In this document: positions 25,092 to 32,503 of the stretch, one piece after another
Position numbering within the stretch: position 1 is the stretch's first letter
How the letters are laid out: every line of letters starts with the position of its first letter
Source: Haloferax prahovense DSM 18310
GTDB lineage: Archaea > Halobacteriota > Halobacteria > Halobacteriales > Haloferacaceae
Direction of reading: 5' to 3'
DNA length: 64,000 nucleotides
NCBI RefSeq assembly: GCF_000336815.1
Contig: NZ_AOLG01000010.1
Location: forward strand, 1-64,000
The notes under the pieces: model-generated
Seen by the model: the letters and a program-made list of their open reading frames with translations, nothing else
Told to the model about the DNA's origin: nothing
The model's database searches: none
Position numbers and translations under genes: made by a program

Positions 25092-27218
25092 TTAGATGAA
25101 CATGAACGTCACGTAGGTGATGGCGAGCAGGACGGCGGCGTGTTTGACGCCGTCGGCGACCTGTCCCTCGCCGAGCTGTCCGGCGATGAGTCCCGAGCAG
25201 AGTCCCTGAATCGCCGTGACGTGGAAGAACAACAGCGTGTAGGAGTCGGTGTTCACGTCGCGGAGGCCGGAGAACGCGCCGGAGGTGACGCCCGCGACCT
25301 CGCCGGAGCCGATGGCACCGGCGCTGGCCTGCTCGACCGCTGGGATGAACGACACTGTCAGCGCGGCGACGATGCCGAGGAAGACGAGAAACGAGATGTA
25401 GATGACGAGCAGGTAGGTGACCATCTCCTGATTCCGCTCGCGGGCGAGTCGGCGGCTGTCTTGGGCCTCGTTGGCCGCGATGCGGAGCACGGGCGCGAGG
25501 TCGCCGCTCGCGCTCATCGCGTTGGTGATGAGCGTCACCGACCGCGACACCATCGGACTCGTCGTCCGGCGGTCCATCCGCCGGAGCGCGGTCTGGGCGT
25601 CGGCCCCCCAGTCGATGTCGCGGACGGCGCGGTCGACCTCGTCGCCGAGGGGGCCGAGGTCCGACGCGGACACCCGGCGGAGGCTCTGGACGACCGTCAG
25701 TCCGGCCTCGTTGACGCTCGCGAGGCGGTCGAGGAAGTCGGGCATGCTCCGCTCGATGGCTCGAATTCGCCGCTTCCGAAGCTCGTGGAACGCCGAGACG
25801 ACGACGAGCGCGCCGATTGCGGCCTCCACGACGTGTTGGTCCACCGCGTCGGCGACGCCGAGGAGCGTCGGGTCGGCGGGGAACGTGGTCCGCAGGGCGA
25901 CCCAGACGAGCCCCAGTGGAACGGTGAGCGCGAGCGTGGCGAGCGGGTGGCGGCCGAGGGTGTCGAGCGGGCGGTCGAACCAGTCGCGAACCGCGCGGAA
26001 CCGGTCGTAGGCGGCGAGTCGCTCGCGGTTCGCGCGCCACGGGTCGCCTCGGGTGTCGGTCTCGCCGCCGTCGGTCGCCGGGGCCGAACCGACGCCGCCG
26101 TTCGCGTCGATGCGCCGGAGCGACGCGCCCGCGGCCTCCGCGTCGTCGTCGGCGACCGCCGCGCCCCGGAGCGACTCGGTGATGCTGTCGATGTAGACGA
26201 CGAAGCCGAAACTCGCCAGCGGGATGCCGAGGTAGCCGACGATTCGGATGAGCGTCAGCGTGTCCGCGAGGACGAGACCGATGACGACGAGGACGGTGAT
26301 GAAAAACAGCGGCCCGGCCACGAGGACGGTGACGTACACCTCGGCGAACGTCGACAGGAGGTCGAGATACTGCTGTTGTTGGGCCTCCGCCTCCGCCTGA
26401 AACCGCTCGTACTGCTCTTGGAGGAACGACGAGAGGTTGCGACCGCTCCCGAGCACGCTGGCGAGGTTCTCGGCGAACTCTTCGAGACTCGGGCTCGGCG
26501 TCCGCGTGGCCATCGTCTGGAGGGCGCTTAGCACGTCGGTGCCGAAGGCGTCCATGTCGCGGACGACGATACTGACCTCCCGCGCCGCCTCGCCGTAGAT
26601 TGCCTCGTTTCGGGCCAGCGTCTCCAGCACCTGCGGGAACGGCATCCCCGACCGCGACAGCGCGAAGACGAACGCGACCGTCCGCGGGAGCGTCGCCTCG
26701 ATTTCCGACGAGCGGGTGCGGGCGCGCTCGGTGAGGACGTACCACCGACCCCAGTAGACGCCGAGCGCGAGGAGCGCCCCGAGCGTCGCGCTCGAAAGCA
26801 AGAGCGCGAGAAACAGGTCGCGGAGCGGGAGCGCCTGGATGCTCGTGAGCCCGCCGAGGAAGCCGAGGGCGGCCGGAAGAACTTCGCGAATCGCCTCGGA
26901 CTGAACGGCGAGCGTTTCGAGGGTCACCGCGGCGAGATAGACGCCGAAGACGCTCCCGGCGACGCCGAAGACGGCCGCCATGAGGAGCGTCCGCGAGGCG
27001 TACACGCGGTGGGTGACGCTCACGTGGGCCGCTCGGAGTTGGTTTCGCTGCTCCCTGCGCCGGGGGTTCTCGTTGGCGACGTAGAAGCCGAAGACGGAGA
27101 GGGCGACCCGCGAGACGAGGAGGCCGGCCGAACGGCTCACCGGCGACAGGACGACGGGGAGAACGAGGAGGACGGCGAGAACGAGGGGGAGCAGGTACAG
27201 GTACTGCGCGGCGGCCAT
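25092..27218 (-). CDS. pilC: Type IV pilus/archaellum-type assembly membrane protein PilC (T2SS F family, double)
   Basis: This 708-residue protein contains two T2SF cytoplasmic domains, about 175-320 (LPRTVAFVFALSRSGMPF) and 485-615 (MPDFLDRLASVNEAGLTVVQ), each followed by hydrophobic helices; further helices are at the N-terminus and C-terminus. This tandem arrangement is usual for haloarchaeal PilC. It forms the membrane platform that PilB drives to extrude pilin fibres. The ATG at 27218 is one base after the stop codon of pilB, so they form one operon. Confidence 0.93.
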   Translation of the reverse strand: MAAAQYLYLLPLVLAVLLVLPVVLSPVSRSAGLLVSRVALSVFGFYVANENPRRREQRNQLRAAHVSVTHRVYASRTLLMAAVFGVAGSVFGVYLAAVTLETLAVQSEAIREVLPAALGFLGGLTSIQALPLRDLFLALLLSSATLGALLALGVYWGRWYVLTERARTRSSEIEATLPRTVAFVFALSRSGMPFPQVLETLARNEAIYGEAAREVSIVVRDMDAFGTDVLSALQTMATRTPSPSLEEFAENLASVLGSGRNLSSFLQEQYERFQAEAEAQQQQYLDLLSTFAEVYVTVLVAGPLFFITVLVVIGLVLADTLTLIRIVGYLGIPLASFGFVVYIDSITESLRGAAVADDDAEAAGASLRRIDANGGVGSAPATDGGETDTRGDPWRANRERLAAYDRFRAVRDWFDRPLDTLGRHPLATLALTVPLGLVWVALRTTFPADPTLLGVADAVDQHVVEAAIGALVVVSAFHELRKRRIRAIERSMPDFLDRLASVNEAGLTVVQSLRRVSASDLGPLGDEVDRAVRDIDWGADAQTALRRMDRRTTSPMVSRSVTLITNAMSASGDLAPVLRIAANEAQDSRRLARERNQEMVTYLLVIYISFLVFLGIVAALTVSFIPAVEQASAGAIGSGEVAGVTSGAFSGLRDVNTDSYTLLFFHVTAIQGLCSGLIAGQLGEGQVADGVKHAAVLLAITYVTFMFI

Positions 27219-27219
27219 C

Positions 27220-28914
27220 TCAGGCCTCCGTGCCGGCGTCGACGATGTCCTCGTCGGCCTCGACGCGCCGCATCACGTCTTCGGAGTCCGCGTAGTACTC
27301 GTTGATGAGCGCGGTGAACCGCCGGTAGTCGGAGACGTCCTTGTCGAGGAGGTACCGGAGGAACACCTCGCGGCGACGGAGTTCCCGACGGAGTTCGGTC
27401 CGCGACCAGCCGTTCTCGCGCTGGATTTCGGTGAGGAGCGAGCTGTCGTTCCGGCTGAACGTGTCGGTCTCTGGCTCCCACGCGAACGCCGACGAGTAGT
27501 CGAGTTCGCCGGTCCGCTGGTCGATGTCGCCGATTTCGCCGATGGTCTGCGAGCGGCGGACGCGCTCGCCGTCGTGGCGGGTGAGCGTCTGGACGCACAG
27601 CAGGTCGAGCGACTGCACCATCGCGCGCGGGACGTTGATGGGCTCGTTTTCGAGGCGGTTGATGACCGTCTCGATGCTGTCGGCGTGCATCGTCGAGAAC
27701 GTCGTGTGCCCCGTGTTCATCGCCTGGAACAGCGTCACGGCCTCGTCGCCGCGGACCTCGCCGACGATGATGTACTCGGGGCGGTGCCGGAGCGCCGAGC
27801 GAAGCAGGTCGTACATCGAGATGTCGGTCCCCTCGTGGAGTCGCTCGCGGGTAACAGACGACAGCCAGTTGTCGTGGTAGAGCGCGAGTTCGCGGGTGTC
27901 CTCGATGGACAACACCTTCGACCGCGGGGGGACGAACATCGACACCGCGTTCATCGAGGTGGTCTTCCCCGAGGCGGTGCCGCCCGCGAAGATGAGGCTC
28001 TTGTTGTGTTCGATACAGAGCCACAGGTAGGCCATCTGCTCGATGGAGAACGTGCCGTAGCGAACGAGGTCGATGGGCGTGAACGGCTCTTCGGCGTAGA
28101 GGCGGATGGTGAAGGCTGACCCGCGCGGGGTGACCTCCTCGCCGAGGGCCAACTCGGCGCGCGCGCCGTTCGGGAGCGTCGTCCCGAGGACGGGGTCGCC
28201 GACGCTGATGTGCTGGCCGGAGCGCTGGGCGAGGCGGATGACGAAGTTGTCGAGTTCCTCGGCCTCGAACGAGACGTTGGTGGCGATGTCGGTGTACTCG
28301 TCGTGGTAGACGAAAAGCGGGAGGTCGTAGCCGTCACACGAGATGTCCTCGATGTGCGGGTCCTTCATCAGCGGGTCCAGGCGACCGTAGCCGTGGAAGT
28401 CCCGCCGGAGGTAGTACAACAGCGTGTAGAAGGTGTTCATGTCGAGTTCCAGCCCGTACTGCTCGAGAAGCGACTGGAGCTCTTCGACGAGCGCCGACTC
28501 GGTCCGCGGGTCCGCCTCGCGGCGGTACAAAAGCGGGTCGCGCACGTCGGTGCGAACGCGTTCGAGCAGCGACGCCTCGAACTCGTCGAGGTCGGGTTCG
28601 ACGGTGTGGTACTGGTGGGCGGTCGCGTCCGTGTCGTAGGTGACGACGACGTAGGCGAAGGGGGCGTTCACCCAGTAACGCTCGACCTCCTCGTGGCCCT
28701 CGGGAATCTCGTAGGTCCCGAGCGGCGTGTCATCCGGCGTCAGCGGGAGCACGTCGAGCTTCGACCCCCGGAGCATCTCCGCGGTCCGGCGCAGGAGCCG
28801 CTGGGTCTCGGCGGTCGCGGCGTCGAACTCCCCGTCGGCGAGGAGTCGCAACACCCCTCGGTCACCCGGCGGGTCGCGCGTCGCCTCCGTCTCGCTCGTG
28901 ATATCTCGTGCCAT
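27220..28914 (-). CDS. pilB: Type IV pilus/secretion ATPase PilB
   Basis: This 564-residue GspE/VirB11-family ATPase has a Walker A GGTASGKT (about 311-318), an Asp box SIEDTRELAL, a Walker B-type IIVGEVRGDEA (about 382-392) and the histidine box TTFSTMHADS. The N-terminal domain (to about 180) is the archaeal PilB-specific region. It hydrolyses ATP to power pilus assembly with PilC. The ATG at 28914 is chosen; a GTG at 28920 would add two residues. No prepilin gene or prepilin peptidase is in the window, so pilins are encoded elsewhere. Confidence 0.94.
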   Translation of the reverse strand: MARDITSETEATRDPPGDRGVLRLLADGEFDAATAETQRLLRRTAEMLRGSKLDVLPLTPDDTPLGTYEIPEGHEEVERYWVNAPFAYVVVTYDTDATAHQYHTVEPDLDEFEASLLERVRTDVRDPLLYRREADPRTESALVEELQSLLEQYGLELDMNTFYTLLYYLRRDFHGYGRLDPLMKDPHIEDISCDGYDLPLFVYHDEYTDIATNVSFEAEELDNFVIRLAQRSGQHISVGDPVLGTTLPNGARAELALGEEVTPRGSAFTIRLYAEEPFTPIDLVRYGTFSIEQMAYLWLCIEHNKSLIFAGGTASGKTTSMNAVSMFVPPRSKVLSIEDTRELALYHDNWLSSVTRERLHEGTDISMYDLLRSALRHRPEYIIVGEVRGDEAVTLFQAMNTGHTTFSTMHADSIETVINRLENEPINVPRAMVQSLDLLCVQTLTRHDGERVRRSQTIGEIGDIDQRTGELDYSSAFAWEPETDTFSRNDSSLLTEIQRENGWSRTELRRELRRREVFLRYLLDKDVSDYRRFTALINEYYADSEDVMRRVEADEDIVDAGTEA

Positions 28915-29016
28915 CGTCACCCGGTTGGTTGGTCGGGAGGTATGGGGGGTTGGAACTTAAAAGGTCCGCGCGGGAGATTGTCACTCGGCGAGAACGACCC
29001 GGCCCGCGGCTCGCGT

Positions 29017-29514
29017 TCAGGTCCGGTCGACCGTTAGGAGCACGCCGGCGAGAACGAGCGAGATGACGACGCCGAGCGGGAGCGGGATACCCGGAAGCCC
29101 GCGCGTCGCGAGCAGATACGTCGCTGCGGCGAGGACGACGCCGACGACGCCGAGGAGGCCGCCGAGGACTCGAACGGGGTCGACCGGCCCGGCTTCGACC
29201 CGCTCGTCGCGCAGGTAATAGACGATGGAAAACAGGACCGCGAGCGCGAGGATGGCCGCGCCGACGACCCACGCTTGGTAGGCGACGGCGACGGTCTGTC
29301 CCGACTGCAGCGACAGCGCGGACAGCGGGCTCCTGACCGCGACGCGGCTGGAGAGGCCCCACGCGAACTGAATCTCGGCGAAGGGGAACCGGACGAAAAG
29401 CAGGCTCACGCCCGAGAGGTTCGGCGTGTACGTGACGTTCCACGGGAGGAGCGCGCAGAGCCACGTCGAGACGACGGCCAGCGCACCCGCGTGTTCGGAG
29501 CGGACCCAGACCAT
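29017..29514 (-). CDS. Four-helix membrane protein, unknown function
   Basis: This 165-residue protein has transmembrane segments at about 10-27, 78-102, 116-134 and 140-160, and a first extracytoplasmic loop of about 50 residues with FVRFPFAEIQFAWGLSSRV. I do not recognise a characterised family. It precedes pilB in the same direction by about 100 bases, but nothing ties it to pili. The ATG at 29514 gives a short positively charged start before the first helix. Confidence 0.7.
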   Translation of the reverse strand: MVWVRSEHAGALAVVSTWLCALLPWNVTYTPNLSGVSLLFVRFPFAEIQFAWGLSSRVAVRSPLSALSLQSGQTVAVAYQAWVVGAAILALAVLFSIVYYLRDERVEAGPVDPVRVLGGLLGVVGVVLAAATYLLATRGLPGIPLPLGVVISLVLAGVLLTVDRT

Positions 29515-29608
29515 AGGACAATCGCACGGGCTGACAGGTAAAAACTACCGACAGTAGAGGCGGGCCATCGCGGCGACGTGGCGGGAACGAACACGCCCGG
29601 TTGACCCC

Positions 29609-29977
29609 TCAGGAGAGCCGTTCGGGGTCGCCGTGAGTCAGGTCGCTCTTCTCGGCGTCGCCGGTGTTGAGCGTCTCGGTCGGCTCGACGAGGAGGACCT
29701 CGGTCGGTTCGAGCGCCACGGGCCGGTGTTCGACGCCGCGGGGGACCACGAGGAGGTCGCCCGACCCGAGTACCGCGTCGTCGCGGTCGCGGAACTCGAT
29801 TCGAAGCCGCCCGTCGCGGACGAGGAACAACTCGTCAGTCTCGTCGTGGGCGTGCCAGACGAACTCGCCGTCGAGTTTCGCGACCTTCACCGCGTAGTCG
29901 TTCAGCTCCGCGGCGATTCTCGGGGCCCACGTCTCGTCGAACGACGCGAAGCTCTCGTCGAGGTTGACGGGTTCCAT
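29609..29977 (-). CDS. Small cupin-domain protein
   Basis: This 122-residue single-domain cupin has metal-binding positions in FVWHAHDETDELFLVRDG (two His and Glu) and a second motif GVEHRPVAL near residue 96. Small cupins of this type bind a metal and act as isomerases, oxygenases or sensors; this one cannot be assigned further. The ATG at 29977 (MEPVNLDESF) is preferred; the upstream frame to 30082 overlaps the promoter of the divergent gene. Cytoplasmic by lack of a signal. Confidence 0.85.
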   Translation of the reverse strand: MEPVNLDESFASFDETWAPRIAAELNDYAVKVAKLDGEFVWHAHDETDELFLVRDGRLRIEFRDRDDAVLGSGDLLVVPRGVEHRPVALEPTEVLLVEPTETLNTGDAEKSDLTHGDPERLS

Positions 29978-30117
29978 ATGCGGTCCGCTCGCGGCGGCGG
30001 CCGATAACCGTTGTGCAGAGAGCGCGTCGAACCGGCGTAATCGGCCGGTTTCGACGTCGGAACGACGGTCCGGCGGCGTCACGTTAATAGGCCGCGCAGT
30101 ACAACCAACAGTACGGA

Positions 30118-30591
30118 ATGCGGCGTGACTACTTCGAACTCGATGTCCGCGATGTCGATTGGTACGAGGACGACGGCGACCCTCGCCAACCGACGGTATC
30201 TATCGACTTCTACGGCCCGGCCGAGGAGCTCCGGTCGCGGTTCCTCTCGACCAGCGGCGACGTGCTCGCCGCGGAGGAACTGGACGTCTCCTTTCGGCTG
30301 CAAGACTCCGTCGACGACTCGGACGCCCGAGGCGTCGTGAGCGTGACGGACCGGCTCACCGGCGACTACGTCCTCGAACTCAACGCTCGCGCCGACGACG
30401 TGTTGGACTTCATCCGCGCGGCTCGCGAGTACGGGCGCGCCGCGGGCGACGACGAGGGGCGCTACCGCGTCGACGTGGCCATCGAGGGCGACCACTTCGA
30501 GACCTTCGGGAAATCCACGTTCCTCGTCTACGACGGCGACGGGACGCTCCTGCGGAGCCAGAGCCTCATCCCCTCGGGCGTCGAACTCTGA
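30118..30591 (+). CDS. Haloarchaeal conserved hypothetical protein (DUF5793-like)
   Basis: This 157-residue acidic protein begins MRRDYFELDVRDVDWYEDD and alternates predicted beta strands and helices (ISVTDRLTGDYVLELNA, RYRVDVAIEGDHFETFGKS). It has no signal peptide or membrane segment. I think it belongs to the haloarchaeal DUF5793 family but am recalling that rather than searching. A TATA-like GTTAATAGG at 30085-30093 lies about 27 bases before the ATG, so it is leaderless. No function known. Confidence 0.75.
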   Translation: MRRDYFELDVRDVDWYEDDGDPRQPTVSIDFYGPAEELRSRFLSTSGDVLAAEELDVSFRLQDSVDDSDARGVVSVTDRLTGDYVLELNARADDVLDFIRAAREYGRAAGDDEGRYRVDVAIEGDHFETFGKSTFLVYDGDGTLLRSQSLIPSGVEL

Positions 30592-30630
30592 CCGAGGTCC
30601 TCGGCGGGGCGACCGCGCGGACGACGTTCC

Positions 30631-30658
30631 CTCTCGACGCGTCCCTCTCGACGCGTCC
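30631..30658 (+). repeat. Tandem 14-base direct repeat
   Basis: The unit CTCTCGACGCGTCC occurs twice in direct tandem, 39 bases after the DUF5793-like stop codon and about 70 bases upstream of the UDG-like gene. Each unit holds the palindrome ACGCGT. It could be a duplication or a paired binding site. Confidence 0.6.
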
Positions 30659-30729
30659 CTCACGCTCGTTCGTGTACGATATCGGGGCGAACCACGTCTT
30701 CTTTACCGACCGCTCCCACAGAGAGTACC

Positions 30730-31356
30730 GTGAGAAACGTAACCGACCGCACGAGAAACCCGTTCGACATGCGACCGTCGTGTGACCGGTACGTCCCCGG
30801 CTACGGCGACGCCAACGCCGACTTCCACGTCATCGGCGACCACCCCGGCGTCCACGGGGGCGTCGAGACCGGCATCCCCTTTTCGGGGGAGGCGGGCGAC
30901 AGACTGTTCCCGGCGCTCGAAGACGGCGAGTTGCTGGCCGAGGCGGGTGACGAACCGACGGTGAACCGCACGTTCTTCTCGTATCTACACATGTGCGTGC
31001 CGGACGGGACGCCGTCGGCGGCCGACTACACCGACATGGAGCGCTTTTTCGACGCGGAACTCCGCGCCATCGCCGCCCACGTCCTCCTGCCGGTCGGTGC
31101 GGTGGCGACGAAGCACGTCCTGAACAACTACACGTCCGTCGGCTGGAAGACCGACGTCGACATGGAGGTGCTCCACGGGAAAGAACTCCGCGGGAGCGGC
31201 TTTCTCGTGTTGCCCATCAAGGACCCCGACGAGTGGGACGACGGCGACCACGACGAACTCGTCGCCGGCCTGCTGGAACTCCAGTCGACCGACTTCCGCC
31301 GCGAGTCAGACCTCGGTCGCTTCATGCCCGGAGCGGACCCGTACCTGGTCAGATAG
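30730..31356 (+). CDS. Divergent uracil-DNA glycosylase superfamily protein
   Basis: This 208-residue protein has a UDG-fold motif order: motif 1-like HVIGDHPGVHGGVETGIPFSG, FFSYLHMCVPDG, LLPVGAVATKHVL and a final LPIKDPDEWDDGD. Typical family 4/5 enzymes read GEAPG and HP at the first and last motifs and carry four iron-sulfur cysteines. Here these are changed and only two cysteines exist in the protein, so catalysis is uncertain. A TATA-like TCTTTACC near 30698-30707 puts transcription at the GTG at 30730; an internal ATG at 30769 is an alternative start. Confidence 0.7.
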   Translation: MRNVTDRTRNPFDMRPSCDRYVPGYGDANADFHVIGDHPGVHGGVETGIPFSGEAGDRLFPALEDGELLAEAGDEPTVNRTFFSYLHMCVPDGTPSAADYTDMERFFDAELRAIAAHVLLPVGAVATKHVLNNYTSVGWKTDVDMEVLHGKELRGSGFLVLPIKDPDEWDDGDHDELVAGLLELQSTDFRRESDLGRFMPGADPYLVR

Positions 31357-31766
31357 CGTATTTTCCGCCGTATTCGACCGTCGTCCGCGGATTCGATAGA
31401 TTCTTCACGATTCTGCCGTTCGTTCGTCCAGTAACAACCATGAAGGTTACGATATGTTCAGTTGATGCGCCCATATGGCTCACATAAGAGCATATTTATC
31501 CAGTCGTTCTGGAGGGCGTGGTTCTAATTGGCGATAACAAAGGACTTTTTACAACTAGTGTCCAACGTGGTGTTGACGCGCGTGGTTCGATTCACTTCCG
31601 CCGGGCGCGTCAGGCAGCTGTGAGACTGGTGCTCCTCACAGTGGCTTGGTCAGTCCGGGGACCTGCGCTCGGCCGCGGTCCCCGCTCTTAACTCAGACAC
31701 GAGCGACAGCCCGGTTTCTCGCCGTCACGCGACCCGTCATACCTCTCGAGAGCGGTCGCTGTCGGA
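31357..31766. other. 410-base gene-free gap with AT-rich core
   Basis: The longest gap in the window. Bases about 31430-31560 are markedly AT-rich, with TATA-like CATATTTATCC (31491-31501) and CTTTTTACA (31545-31553). A 15-codon frame from 31441 to 31488 is too short and atypical in codon use to call a gene. Three hairpins follow at 31574-31683 and are listed separately. No tRNA, rRNA or insertion-sequence end could be recognised. Confidence 0.7.
31574..31690 (+). ncRNA. Possible structured non-coding RNA (three consecutive hairpins)
   Basis: Hairpin 1 pairs TGACGCGC (31574-31581) with GCGCGTCA (31605-31612). Hairpin 2 pairs CTGTGAG (31618-31624) with CTCACAG (31635-31641). Hairpin 3 pairs GGGGACC (31657-31663) with GGTCCCC (31677-31683), extended inward by GCG/CGC. 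The TATA-like CTTTTTACA lies about 27 bases before the first stem, so a plus-strand transcript would begin at hairpin 1. A guide RNA of the H/ACA type is one idea, but I could not match guide sequences to rRNA. Direction and ends are inferred. Confidence 0.35.
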
Positions 31767-32441
31767 TTAGAGCTTGTCCGCGAGTCGCTTCAGCGCGCCG
31801 TATCCGTACGCCGTGACCGGTTCGCCGTGTCCCATGGCGACCACGTCGACCGGCGGACAGCGCGCCGCGAACTCGCGGACGCTCCGCCTGTTCTCCGCGG
31901 CGTCGGTCGCGAGTACCCCCGGCAACAGCCCGAGGCTCCCGTTCGACTCGCGGACCATGTCGCCGACGAACGCGACGCCGTGGTCCTCGTGGACGAACGC
32001 GGTGTGACCGGGAGTGTGTCCCGGCGTCCGATACGCGACGAAGCCGCCGAGTTCGTCGCCGTCGCGGACGACCTCCACGGGGTTCGTCGGTCGGTCGAGA
32101 AACGACGTGAGCACGCGCTGCGCCGCGCCCTTCGCCGACCGGAGCGACGGCTTCGACGCGCCCGTCAGGTGCGAGGCGTCCGGCTCGGCGAGGTGAATCG
32201 GCACGTCGTCGCGGAGGCTGAGCGAGGCGAGCGTCCCGACGTGGTCGAGGTCGAAGTGGGTCACGAGCACCCGGTCGATAGCGCCGGGGTCGAGGTCCAC
32301 GCGGGCGAGACCGCGGAGGAGTCGGTCGCGATCCCGCGGCGTCCCGGCGTCCACGAGCACCGTCTCCGAGCCGTCGGAGACGAGGTACGCGTTCACGCCG
32401 CGGAGTCGGAACCGCCGGACCGAGTCGGTCGGGATGGCCAT
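31767..32441 (-). CDS. Metallo-beta-lactamase-fold hydrolase
   Basis: This 224-residue protein has the MBL motif at 61-67 as THFDLDH, in which Asp replaces the usual second histidine of HxHxDH. Later ligands appear in TPGHTPGHTAF, VAFVGDMV and the C-terminal MGHGEPV. The fold typically binds two metals and hydrolyses esters, lactones or thioesters. The ATG at 32441 gives a normal N-terminus (VRRFRLRGVNAYLV). The D-for-H change occurs in some MBL subgroups, so activity may be retained. Substrate unknown. Confidence 0.87.
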   Translation of the reverse strand: MAIPTDSVRRFRLRGVNAYLVSDGSETVLVDAGTPRDRDRLLRGLARVDLDPGAIDRVLVTHFDLDHVGTLASLSLRDDVPIHLAEPDASHLTGASKPSLRSAKGAAQRVLTSFLDRPTNPVEVVRDGDELGGFVAYRTPGHTPGHTAFVHEDHGVAFVGDMVRESNGSLGLLPGVLATDAAENRRSVREFAARCPPVDVVAMGHGEPVTAYGYGALKRLADKL

Positions 32442-32503
32442 ACCGAACCGTCGGACGCGAACGACAAAAATCGTGGGCGACGGCGACGCCGCGGTTCGAG
32501 ACG

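Noticed and set aside
31430-31560. Replication origin
   Set aside because: The AT-rich stretch could be an unwinding element, but no Cdc6/Orc1 gene is near and no origin-recognition-box repeats are recognisable.
31501-31612. tRNA with a GGTTCGATTC T-loop
   Set aside because: The T-loop-like sequence has no 5-base stem and no matching acceptor, D or anticodon arms can be built.
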